Source: CALGLS01 sp045105695 (GTDB lineage: Bacteria > Bacteroidota > Bacteroidia > Chitinophagales > Saprospiraceae). Taken from it: a stretch of 14,931 nt of DNA. The stretch covers positions 1 through 14,931 of the forward strand of contig JBGCDT010000302.1 of assembly GCA_045105695.1 (NCBI GenBank). Reading direction: 5' to 3'. A program made the position numbers and the translations under genes. Below, piece after piece: positions 1 to 6,750 of this stretch. The notes beneath the pieces are model-generated. The model saw nothing but the letters and a program-made list of their open reading frames with translations. It was not told the origin of the DNA and made no database searches. Numbering within the stretch: position 1 is the first letter of the stretch; every line of letters starts with the position of its first letter.

Positions 1-1067
1 ACGATGGCATTCTTAGGAATGGACAAATTCAAGTTCTCGATAAGTACCCGATTGTCATAACCTTTATTCAGGTTAGAAATTTCGATAACAGAATCTCCAA
101 GTCTTGGTCCTGGCGGAATGTATAATTCCAGTTTCGCTTCGCGCTCTTTTGTCTCCGCATCGTTCATCGTTTCATAGGCACTTAGACGAGCCTTTCCTTT
201 TGCGCGACGACCTTTTGGCGAAAGCTTAGACCACTCTAATTCTCGCTTCAAAATTTTCTGACGTTTAGATTCTGCTTTTTCTTCTTGAGCTAAACGATTG
301 GATTTTTGTTCCAACCAAGAGCTATAATTACCTTCCCAAGGAATACCTTCTCCTCTGTCCAATTCTAAAATCCAACCAGCTACATTATCTAAGAAATATC
401 TATCGTGAGTCACTGCTATGACCGTTCCCGGAAAGTTTTTTAGAAACTGTTCGAGCCAGTGCACAGACTCTGCATCCAAGTGGTTGGTCGGCTCATCTAA
501 TAGTAAGATGTCCGGTTTGCTCAGCAACAAACGACAAAGTGCTACTCTTCTTCTTTCTCCACCTGAAAGCACTTTTACAGAAGCATCGTCTGGTGGGCAA
601 CGCAGCGAATCCATCGCGACTTCCAAGGTGTGATCTAAATCCCAGCCACCGAGCTGATCCATTTTTTCCAATAACTCTCCCTGCTCTTCTACCAATTTCA
701 TCATGGCATCATCGTCCATCGGTTCTGCTAGTTTTGCAGAAATAGCTTCGTAGGCATTTACGACATCTACAATATGCTGAACGCCTTCCTGCACTACTTC
801 TTTAACTGTTTTGGATTCATCCAATTCAGGTTCTTGTGCGAGGTAACCAATTTTATATTCTTTATCGAAAGTGACTTTCCCTTGATAATTTTCATCAAGG
901 CCTGCTATGATTTTTAGGAGGCTGGATTTACCAGAACCGTTCAAACCAAGTACGCCGATTTTTTCGCCGTAGTAGAAAGAGAGCCAGATGTTTTTTAGAA
1001 CTGTTTTGCTGGGTGGATAAATTTTGGTAACGCCTTCCATGGCGAAGATTACTTTTTTATCAGACAT
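1..1067 (-). CDS. ettA: Energy-dependent translational throttle protein EttA (ABC-F ATPase), 3' part cut by window edge
   Basis: My translation of the minus strand from the ATG at 1067 gives 355 residues starting MSDKKVIFAMEGVTKIYPP and running off the window; the family is usually about 555-560 long. The first ABC domain is complete: Walker A GLNGSGKSS at residues 41-49, signature LSGGE at 167-171, and Walker B ending in D191-E192 followed by PTNHLD. The linker that contacts P-site tRNA follows (about 240-310), with the stretch LELDRGEGIPWEGNYSSW typical of EttA rather than of Uup or antibiotic-resistance ABC-F proteins. The second ABC domain has only just begun at the edge. EttA is cytosolic, binds the ribosomal E site and gates the first elongation steps according to the ATP/ADP ratio. 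The start is preceded by an A/T-rich leader that includes one arm of a long palindrome. Identification rests on motif order and overall sequence. Confidence 0.95.
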   Translation of the reverse strand, partial: MSDKKVIFAMEGVTKIYPPSKTVLKNIWLSFYYGEKIGVLGLNGSGKSSLLKIIAGLDENYQGKVTFDKEYKIGYLAQEPELDESKTVKEVVQEGVQHIVDVVNAYEAISAKLAEPMDDDAMMKLVEEQGELLEKMDQLGGWDLDHTLEVAMDSLRCPPDDASVKVLSGGERRRVALCRLLLSKPDILLLDEPTNHLDAESVHWLEQFLKNFPGTVIAVTHDRYFLDNVAGWILELDRGEGIPWEGNYSSWLEQKSNRLAQEEKAESKRQKILKRELEWSKLSPKGRRAKGKARLSAYETMNDAETKEREAKLELYIPPGPRLGDSVIEISNLNKGYDNRVLIENLNLSIPKNAI

Positions 1068-1084
1068 GTTTGTTTGTTTAAACT

Positions 1085-1269
1085 GTTAACTTTTGACCGT
1101 TAACTATTAACTGCGCTCAATTTTTAAAAGCGACTAATATTTGTAATTGTGGTGAGTATAGTATTTTCTAAGCATGTTTTATCCGAAATCAAAAATCAAT
1201 AAATTCTAAGTACGCGTTCCTCAAAGTCGAAGGAAGTTAAAAGTTAATAGTCAACAGTTAAAAGTTGAA
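1085..1269. repeat. Long imperfect inverted repeat between the HD-PycTM and ettA genes
   Basis: The 28-base arms at 1085-1112 and 1242-1269 are reverse complements with 5 mismatches, separated by about 129 bases. The arms are made of short TTAAC/GTTAA units. The right arm lies directly after the stop of the HD-PycTM gene; the left arm lies in the leader of ettA, 17 bases from its ATG. Both genes run leftward, so the structure could end the upstream transcript or fold in the ettA leader. It could also be a remnant of a repeated element. Confidence 0.5.
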
Positions 1270-1271
1270 AA

Positions 1272-2495
1272 CTAACTTAAAAACGCATAAGCAAATGCCG
1301 CCACTGCTATGATAAGTCCGTACATAAAAACGCCGTAGCAGATTCGCAGATACTGATATTTTTTAGCCAGTACTACTCCAAGATAGTATAAATCCCTAGT
1401 CATAGAGCTATACAGGAAATCGCTATCCTTAATCATCTCCATCATTCCCCAGTGGAAATCATCCATTTTCATATTGTAGAAATTTCCGAAGAACAAGAGG
1501 TTGGATTTTTTATTTTCGATGTCTTCTCTAGTGAAAACACCTTCTGTGATTTTTGGACGCGTAGACAAAGTTGCGAAGATCACAGCGAGTAGACAGACCG
1601 CCAACAGAATCATGGTTGGAAGAATCAGTTTTTCGTTAGACTCGAAGCGAGGGATGAGTGTCGAAAGCGTAATCGAAATAATGATCGCATTTATACTCAG
1701 CATGATGTTGGCCTTGTTGTCGGCTATGCTACTGAGGTTGATGTGTGTCCGGTAAGTAGTTCGATACATGGTTTCGACACCGCGACCAAGATTCAGCTCT
1801 CCAAGTTCACTTCCTTTGGCGAAGTTCTTCTTTTTCTTTTTGCTCTTCTTTTTCTTTCCGCTGTTTTGTAGCTCAGGGAAGTTCAGGTTCGGATTCAACT
1901 TTTGTAATCGTTTCTTCAAAGACCGAATGTGTTTTTCTTTTTGTTTCCCAAAGAGTCGTTCCGCAGCTTCCGTCAGGTAAGTGTGGCTGTTCATAAACCT
2001 CAATTCAAACTCAGTCCATTCTTGTTCAGACATTAATAACTTCTTCGTAAGAACCAGCTCTTGGCGAACTCTTCCACATCGATCCCAGTAGGATGCATTT
2101 CCTAAATGAGTGAAATCTGCATCGCGTATGACTTTACCTAAAATTTCGGTTGGATGATTTTCTATTTTAGTAGCTAGTATAGAACGAGTGACTTCCTGGA
2201 TTCTAACTTCATCATAATTTGATTTTTCCAAAAAATCTCTTGCATACTTAGCACTGCGTTCTTCATGTTGGGCAGCACCTTTATCATAACCTGTGTCATG
2301 GAACCAAGCTGCAATCTGAAGCACCTCAAGTTGCTCCTCGGTAAGGTTCATCGCAACCCCAATAGCTCTGACGCCTTCCACTACCTGCTCTGTGTGATCC
2401 AGGTCGTGATAGACATAGTCTGTCGATACCTGCTCTGTTATGAAATCACTTACGTGATCTTTAATCCGAGGCAGTAGTTTGTTATCCGAAGGCAT
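1272..2495 (-). CDS. HD phosphohydrolase domain fused to a Pycsar-effector transmembrane domain (PycTM/DUF5706)
   Basis: The protein has 407 residues. Residues about 10-180 form an HD domain with the expected metal ligands: H34 (in YHDLDHT), H66-D67 (AWFHDTGY), H114 and D127 (RDADF). A linker at 213-224 is almost pure lysine. From about 239 the sequence reads GVETMYRTTYRTHINLSSIADNKANIM, typical of the PycTM family with its conserved D-x-KA. Hydrophobic segments lie near 263-281, 292-310 and 386-405. Pycsar effectors are membrane proteins opened by cyclic pyrimidine nucleotides to disrupt the membrane during phage attack; that role is known for systems with a PycC cyclase, and none is seen in this window. 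The HD domain probably hydrolyses or binds a phosphorylated nucleotide, but the substrate cannot be read from sequence. It appears monocistronic on the minus strand. A related protein starts at 14183. Domain calls are firm; physiological function is open. Confidence 0.85.
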   Translation of the reverse strand: MPSDNKLLPRIKDHVSDFITEQVSTDYVYHDLDHTEQVVEGVRAIGVAMNLTEEQLEVLQIAAWFHDTGYDKGAAQHEERSAKYARDFLEKSNYDEVRIQEVTRSILATKIENHPTEILGKVIRDADFTHLGNASYWDRCGRVRQELVLTKKLLMSEQEWTEFELRFMNSHTYLTEAAERLFGKQKEKHIRSLKKRLQKLNPNLNFPELQNSGKKKKSKKKKKNFAKGSELGELNLGRGVETMYRTTYRTHINLSSIADNKANIMLSINAIIISITLSTLIPRFESNEKLILPTMILLAVCLLAVIFATLSTRPKITEGVFTREDIENKKSNLLFFGNFYNMKMDDFHWGMMEMIKDSDFLYSSMTRDLYYLGVVLAKKYQYLRICYGVFMYGLIIAVAAFAYAFLS

Positions 2496-2953
2496 AAAGA
2501 TGAGATATGGGTTTGATGCATAAGTAACTGTACAAATTAAGTTTACTATAAAATGAAAAGTCTTTTGAATCTGAATTTCGTTATAAAGCTCTACCTGGCT
2601 ACGCCGAGTAGACAGGCTCGTCGATGCTAAGGCATCGCCTGTGTTTTATGCCCCGTCTGGCCGCCGTACAGGCTCATTCATATCCAAAATCCAATTCCAT
2701 TTCATGTCAACATAATTTTGTCCAATTACTTATGACAAAAGTAATACTCTTTTGCTAAAGGATGTAAAACGGGTTAAATAATCTTAAGGTTCGATACAGC
2801 GGAGGAATATATATGAGAAGTGGTCCACCTTGAAATCAGTACAATATATGTTATTACTCATCCATTTTGATGTAAATCAAAACTAGAGTAGCTAATATTT
2901 TTTCCTTCTTGCCGAAATACCTATTTTCGCTGTTCGTTAGAAAAAACAGCAGA
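2496..2953. other. Gap between HD-PycTM and scpB, no convincing gene
   Basis: This region upstream of two outward-facing genes should hold both promoters, but I find no strong match to the Bacteroidota promoter pattern (TTTG, then TAnnTTTG). It contains a GC-rich structured island at 2585-2680, described separately. A small palindrome, ATTACTT with its complement, has arms at 2725-2731 and 2739-2745 and might be an operator. A TTTTG at 2865-2869 followed by TAATATTT at 2893-2900 is a weak promoter candidate for scpB and would favour translation from 2954 rather than 2909. Confidence 0.35.
2585..2680. repeat. GC-rich structured island with nested hairpin
   Basis: This island is clearly richer in G and C than its surroundings. 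CGATGC at 2622-2627 and GCATCG at 2632-2637 form a six-pair stem with a TAAG loop, extended on the outside by ACAGG at 2612-2616 and CCTGT at 2638-2642 after a five-base bulge. ACAGGCTC occurs twice in direct orientation (2612-2619 and 2668-2675). The stretch 2593-2620 resembles the reverse complement of 13878-13905, beginning with a shared ACCTGGCTA. It may be a dispersed repeat or a small structured RNA. Confidence 0.35.
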
Positions 2954-4411
2954 TTGGAACAACTGTCACAACATATCGAAAGTCTTATTTTTACTTCCCA
3001 AGGACCTATCACCTTTGCGGAAATAAAGGAGGCATTGGAAGATAGTTTTGAAACTAAATTCAAAAAAACGGAGGTTCAAACTGCTATTGACGATGTACTA
3101 GAAAAGTATAAATCAGACGTCTTTTCTTTTGAGATCGTAGAAATCGCAAACGGTTACCAATTCTTCACCAAAGGAGCTTATCATGGTACGGTAGGCAGTC
3201 GCTTGAAACTTACTTCTAAGAAACGCCTTTCTAGAGCAGCACTCGAAACCTTAGCTGTAATTGCCTACAAGCAACCCGTCATCAAAAGTGAATGTGAAAA
3301 AATCAGAGGTGTAAGCTGCGATTATACCATTCAGAAATTACTAGAAAAGGAATTGATTTCTATTACCGGAAGAGCGGAGACTCCTGGACGACCTCTACTA
3401 TATGGTACCAGTCAGAAGTTCATGGATTACTTTGGTCTGAAAGACATCAGTGAATTGCCAAAGCCGAAGGACTTCCAACTACCAGATCAAGAAATCGGAG
3501 ATGCTGCGCCAATCGAAGAGCTTAGTGAAGAACAAAGAGCGGAAAAGACAATCGCTCTGGAAGAAATGACAGATCAAGTAGCTGCTGCTATCCTAGGCGA
3601 AGAGTTTTTCCCAACCGAAGAAAGCGAAGAAGAGGCAATCGCAGATGAGGATGTAACAGCTTTGGATGAGGAGAATGCAGCTGAGGCTGCTATAGACGAC
3701 GAACCAAAAGATACTCCTTCTGAAGAAGTTCCACCAGTTCTTGAAGATACAGAAGTACATATTGAATTTGAAAAGCAATATGACTACGAAGAGGAGGTAG
3801 AAGTTTCTGATTTCACAGGAGAAACGGTTACGACTATGTCTCCTGAGGAAGAAGCTGCTTTGCTTGCGGAAGATGCGAAGCTGGAGGAAGAGGAAGAACC
3901 TTCTGAAGAAATAGAGGAGGAATTATCTGAGGAAGAAGAGGATGCAATGGCTTTAGAAATAGAAGAGGAGCTGAAAGAAATCATGGAGCAGGAGAATAAT
4001 GAAAATGAAGAAGATAAAGATAGCGAAGAGGTAAGTGACGAAGCACCTTACTACTTTGCATACGATAATCAAACGGATGCCATTGCTGCGATGGTCGCTG
4101 TTTTGCCAAACTCAGATTTTGAAGATGTAGTAGACAACGAAGAGGAAGAGGTAATTGATGAGGTATCTTATGATTTTGTTTATGGAAACCAGACGGACGC
4201 TATTGCTTCCATGGTAGACAGTTTACCTAAACTAGATTTTTCTGCTGAAAAAAAATCAGAGAATTCGATCATCGGTGTTTCTGAAAAAGAATTGATTTCT
4301 AATCCTCCTATTATTGATAAGATCATTGAAGAGGAAGACACAGTAGAAATAATTGCAGACTCTGAAGTATCCTCCGATACGATAGAAAACTCAGGGAAAA
4401 AAAAACTCTGA
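2954..4411 (+). CDS. scpB: Segregation and condensation protein B (ScpB) with long acidic tail, ending at a frame change
   Basis: ScpB is the winged-helix partner of ScpA in the SMC-ScpAB condensin complex that compacts and segregates chromosomes. Numbered from the TTG at 2954, the protein opens with EQLSQHIESLIF, as family members do. It carries the second winged helix with SRAALETLAVIAYKQPV at about 93-109 and the hallmark GRAETPGRPLLYGT at 139-152. No ATG is available in frame after the upstream stop at 2873. TTG 2909 would add 15 residues unlike the family, so TTG 2954, with an A-rich leader, is preferred. After about residue 180 comes a 300-residue tail dominated by Glu and Asp, with a 40-residue duplication at 363-402 and 403-442 (YxNQTDAIAxMV). 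The frame closes right after nine A bases (4397-4405) at TGA 4409-4411, but coding character continues in the -1 frame to 4818. The ScpB core is certain; start and true C-terminus are not. Confidence 0.88.
   Translation: MEQLSQHIESLIFTSQGPITFAEIKEALEDSFETKFKKTEVQTAIDDVLEKYKSDVFSFEIVEIANGYQFFTKGAYHGTVGSRLKLTSKKRLSRAALETLAVIAYKQPVIKSECEKIRGVSCDYTIQKLLEKELISITGRAETPGRPLLYGTSQKFMDYFGLKDISELPKPKDFQLPDQEIGDAAPIEELSEEQRAEKTIALEEMTDQVAAAILGEEFFPTEESEEEAIADEDVTALDEENAAEAAIDDEPKDTPSEEVPPVLEDTEVHIEFEKQYDYEEEVEVSDFTGETVTTMSPEEEAALLAEDAKLEEEEEPSEEIEEELSEEEEDAMALEIEEELKEIMEQENNENEEDKDSEEVSDEAPYYFAYDNQTDAIAAMVAVLPNSDFEDVVDNEEEEVIDEVSYDFVYGNQTDAIASMVDSLPKLDFSAEKKSENSIIGVSEKELISNPPIIDKIIEEEDTVEIIADSEVSSDTIENSGKKKL
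4040..4279 (+). repeat. Tandem 120-base duplication within the scpB acidic tail
   Basis: Two copies begin at 4040 and 4160, exactly 120 bases (40 codons) apart. Both encode a Y-x-F-x-Y-x-NQTDAIA-x-MV-x-x-LP-x-x-DF motif flanked by Asp/Glu runs. The third positions differ considerably, so the duplication is old or the motif is under selection. The shared non-acidic core inside a disordered tail suggests a short linear binding motif. Confidence 0.65.
4397..4405 (+). other. A9 slippery run at the end of the scpB frame
   Basis: The zero-frame codons are GGG AAA AAA AAA CTC TGA. The last seven A bases (4399-4405) form a perfect A-AAA-AAA slippery heptamer. A slip of -1 leads straight into an open frame that runs to 4818. 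Programmed ribosomal frameshifting, polymerase slippage, phase variation by replication slippage and a one-base assembly error would all look like this. Confidence 0.6.
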
Positions 4412-4818
4412 TTGATTCTACAGCAGATGTAGAAAACCTCCCGACTTCAAAGACGGAGAATAAACAACTTACCGAAGAAGCGATTCAGCCATCAGTTGCT
4501 GCGCCACCAGTTCCTGGTCAACAAAAAGAAGATTTTTCAGAAAAGGACTATACTACTGTTACTACTTATATCAATCGCTCAGATTACGAAGAGGAGTTAC
4601 CTACTTCTGTAGAAGTGAATTCAGAGTCGTACATCGTCCCGGAGTATAATCCAGAAATGGAAGCCTACCGAAAGAAACCAAGGGAAATAAAACCTCCCGT
4701 AAAAAAGAAAAAACGTAAGAAACGCTCTTTTTTCAAAAGGGTAAAAGATAAAATAACACAGTACTTACGTAAACTTACTTTGGCGGATATTGGTTTTATC
4801 GATGAGGAGGATTTATAA
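4405..4818 (+). CDS. scpB: -1-frame continuation of the ScpB tail, basic C-terminus
   Basis: The frame is open from the A9 run to TAA at 4818 and reads TLIDSTADVENLPTSKTENK and onward for 137 residues. Its composition matches the preceding ScpB tail (Glu, Thr and Pro rich, with EEELPTSVEV), then turns into a basic stretch of about 25 residues with KKKKRKKRSFFKRVKDK and ends LADIGFIDEEDL. Joined to ScpB by a -1 shift the product would be about 621 residues from TTG 2954. The only ordinary start inside the piece is GTG 4615, which would give a 67-residue basic protein, but the open frame upstream argues that this is the end of one long gene. The basic end could bind DNA or fold back on the acidic tail; that is inference. 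The 30-base gap to the DUF2480 gene suggests co-transcription. Confidence 0.6.
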   Translation, partial: TLIDSTADVENLPTSKTENKQLTEEAIQPSVAAPPVPGQQKEDFSEKDYTTVTTYINRSDYEEELPTSVEVNSESYIVPEYNPEMEAYRKKPREIKPPVKKKKRKKRSFFKRVKDKITQYLRKLTLADIGFIDEEDL

Positions 4819-4848
4819 TTCACTCGTTCAAAATTCAAAAAATAAAAA

Positions 4849-5379
4849 ATGTCAGATAATAAAGATAAACCGCTAGTAAACCGAGTAGCGGCCAGTGGCC
4901 TGATAACGATAAACCTAGAAGAGTTTTTTCCAAAAGAAGAACTGGTTGTTTTTGATTTGAAGGATTATCTTTTTATGGAAATGATCTTAAAGGAAAAAGA
5001 CTTTCGAGCAGCACTCAAGGAACACGACTGGGCGCAGTATGAAGGTAAGAACATGGCTGTCTATTGTTCTGCGGATGCGATCATTCCAGTTTGGGCTTAT
5101 ATGTTAGTAGCAGCTTCTGCGACTCCTTATGCAAATTCTATTTTCCAAGGAGATGAAGAAACTTTCTACAAAGTTGCTTTCCAAAAAGCCCTCGATAAAA
5201 TAGACGGGAGTGAGTATGACCAAAAGAGAATAGTGATCAAAGGTTGTAGCAATAAACCTGTCCCACCTTCTGCTTATATGGAGTTGACAAGGATCTTACA
5301 ACCACACGTACAAAGTATGATGTATGGAGAGCCTTGCTCGACGGTACCTGTGTTTAAGCGACCTAGGAAGTTGAAATAA
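4849..5379 (+). CDS. DUF2480 family protein
   Basis: This 176-residue cytosolic protein has no signal peptide or membrane segment. It matches the DUF2480 family, which is largely confined to Bacteroidota: LVNRVAASGLITINLEEFFP near the start, then VVFDLKDYLFMEMILKEKDFR, AVYCSADAIIPVWAYMLV, VIKGCSNKPVPPSAYMELTR and, near the end, MMYGEPCSTVPVFKR. Cysteines in the YCSAD, KGCSN and EPCST motifs and the conserved HDWAQY segment stand out as possible functional residues, but no activity is established that I know of. It follows the scpB tail by 30 bases on the same strand and is probably transcribed with it. A two-tier palindrome begins five bases after its stop and may be its terminator. Family assignment is from sequence recall without a search. 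Confidence 0.88.
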   Translation: MSDNKDKPLVNRVAASGLITINLEEFFPKEELVVFDLKDYLFMEMILKEKDFRAALKEHDWAQYEGKNMAVYCSADAIIPVWAYMLVAASATPYANSIFQGDEETFYKVAFQKALDKIDGSEYDQKRIVIKGCSNKPVPPSAYMELTRILQPHVQSMMYGEPCSTVPVFKRPRKLK

Positions 5380-5384
5380 AGAGA

Positions 5385-5500
5385 AAGGGTGGAAGAGGGT
5401 TGAGAGGTAGAAAAGGGTTTCACACGATACGAACACTATACGCGTAATGAGTGAAACCCTTTTTTACCCTTTCCTGCCTTCGTCTCCCTCTTCCACCCTT
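5385..5500. terminator. Two-tier palindrome after the DUF2480 gene, probable terminator
   Basis: The outer arms at 5385-5399 and 5486-5500 pair perfectly over 15 bases (AAGGGTGGAAGAGGG and its complement). The inner arms at 5411-5423 and 5451-5463 pair perfectly over 13 bases and are followed by a T run. The spacers between tiers differ in length (11 and 22 bases), giving an asymmetric internal loop. It starts five bases after the stop codon. The inner stem plus T tract resembles an intrinsic terminator; the outer tier is more than a terminator needs. Confidence 0.6.
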
Positions 5501-5657
5501 AAACTTTTTCCCACCCAAACCAGTATAAAGCATTATAGAAATTCAAATATAAAATACGTAGCTTGCGTTTCAGAGTAGAACTGCTCATAAGCAAACATAC
5601 ATACTAACACTGGTGAAATGCCGTCCTCCTCGTGCTTCCCATTAAAATGATAAAACA

Positions 5658-6572
5658 ATGTCTTCCAAGTCCATTTCTTTTTACACCTTGGCCATGGCCG
5701 CTTTTTTTTCTGTAGCTATTTTTAGTTCGTACACTGATGAAGAACGTCAGAATACTGACTCTAAAGGAGAGCCTTTTTTGCCGCAAAAAGTAGCGGCTGT
5801 CGATTTGGATCGTCCTTTTGATTTTGCAGGGGAAGCTTTGCCAATGGATAATTTCGATGTGCGGGAGCGATTGGATGCGCAGCTTTTGCGAAATGCCTAT
5901 TATCATTCCAGTACGGTTATGAATATCAAAAGGGCGCAACGGTTTTTTGAAAGAATTGAGAACATTCTAGCAGAACATGATTTGCCTTCTGATCTTAAAT
6001 ATTTAGCTGTTGCGGAAAGTAGTTTGACCAACGCCATCTCTCCGTCTGGTGCGAAAGGCATCTGGCAGTTTATGACAGGGACGGGTAAAGACTATGGTTT
6101 GGAAATCAACAAGGAAGTCGATGAGCGCTATCATTTTGAAAAGGCAACTCATGCGGCTTGCAAGTTTTTGAAAAACAAAAAGAATAAATTTGGGTCTTGG
6201 ACATTAGCCGCTGCGGCTTACAACATGGGCGCCCGCGGACTCTCCAACGAAATGGCTGCTCAAAAAATGGACAACTACTACGACCTCAATCTCAACAGAG
6301 AAACAGGTGCTTACGTTTTCCGAATTGTTGCGCTCAAAGAGCTGATGACTAACCCTGAAGCTTTTGGGTTTTACATAGAAGAGGAAGATAAATATCAGCC
6401 TTTGGAATTTGTAAATGTAAAAGTGGAAGAGTCTATTCCTAATCTGGGCGACTTTGCGAAATCGCATGGGATCAGTTACCGAATGTTGAAGGTGTACAAT
6501 CCTTGGTTGATTAGTTCTAAACTGACGGTGAGTAAAGGAAATAGCTATATGGTGAAGATCCCGAAGATGTAA
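5658..6572 (+). CDS. Lytic murein transglycosylase, GH23 family (MltD-like), with C-terminal LysM-like domain
   Basis: The protein has 304 residues. An N-terminal hydrophobic segment (about 7-24) without a lipobox looks like a signal peptide or anchor. The SLT domain spans about 85-235: LPSDLKYLAVAESSL with the probable catalytic glutamate E120, GAKGIWQFM, and AAAAYNMGARG. The last 45 residues (LEFVNVKVEESIPNLGDFAKSHG and on to the end) fit a divergent single LysM peptidoglycan-binding domain. Such enzymes cleave the MurNAc-GlcNAc bond of peptidoglycan in the periplasm with formation of 1,6-anhydroMurNAc. At this size it is shorter than E. coli MltD, which carries extra LysM repeats. The ATG at 5658 gives a good export signal, and the other nearby ATG is out of frame. 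It is preceded by a palindrome and a 150-base leader, so it is probably transcribed alone, and it converges with recQ. Confidence 0.9.
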   Translation: MSSKSISFYTLAMAAFFSVAIFSSYTDEERQNTDSKGEPFLPQKVAAVDLDRPFDFAGEALPMDNFDVRERLDAQLLRNAYYHSSTVMNIKRAQRFFERIENILAEHDLPSDLKYLAVAESSLTNAISPSGAKGIWQFMTGTGKDYGLEINKEVDERYHFEKATHAACKFLKNKKNKFGSWTLAAAAYNMGARGLSNEMAAQKMDNYYDLNLNRETGAYVFRIVALKELMTNPEAFGFYIEEEDKYQPLEFVNVKVEESIPNLGDFAKSHGISYRMLKVYNPWLISSKLTVSKGNSYMVKIPKM

Positions 6573-6607
6573 GCTTTTTTAATGAAAATTAAAATGAAAA
6601 GGAAAAT

Positions 6608-6646
6608 AAAAAAATGCGCTCTGCTGTGAAGGCAGGCGCATTTTTT
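6608..6646. terminator. Bidirectional intrinsic terminator between the transglycosylase gene and recQ
   Basis: An A run at 6608-6614, then TGCGC (6615-6619), a one-base bulge, CTGC, a seven-base loop, GCAG, GCGCA and T6 at 6641-6646. The stem is flanked by A on one side and T on the other, so it would work for both converging transcripts. An A-rich spacer, including AATGAAAATTAAAA at 6581-6594, precedes it; the same 14 bases occur before the hairpin at 13869. Confidence 0.8.
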
Positions 6647-6648
6647 CT

Positions 6649-6717
6649 ACCACAATGGACACAAAGTTTTTTCACATCATAAAGAAAAACTTTGTGCTAC
6701 TTCGTGTCCTTTGTGGT
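6649..6717. repeat. Two-tier palindrome downstream of recQ
   Basis: The outer arms at 6649-6662 and 6704-6717 pair over 14 bases with one mismatch (ACCACAATGGACAC against its near complement). The inner arms ACAAAGTTTTT at 6661-6671 and AAAAACTTTGT at 6685-6695 pair perfectly over 11. The internal loop is one-sided. The build is the same as at 5385-5500 although the sequence differs. The right arm contains the CTTCGTGTCCTTTGTGGT-type string that I have seen as a dispersed intergenic repeat in other genomes. Confidence 0.55.
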
Positions 6718-6750
6718 GAAAATCAATAGCAGTAGAAAGAAGCGGAGCAA

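Noticed and set aside
418..745. Two short plus-strand frames at the left end
   Set aside because: They are shadows of ettA, whose Walker and signature motifs read on the minus strand.
1825..1860. Polypyrimidine tract that might be a regulatory element
   Set aside because: On the minus strand it simply encodes the lysine-rich linker of the HD-PycTM protein.
3784..3984. Serine-rich open frame on the minus strand
   Set aside because: It is the complement of the GAA/GAG-rich acidic tail of scpB; reverse reading of Glu codons yields Ser and Phe runs automatically.
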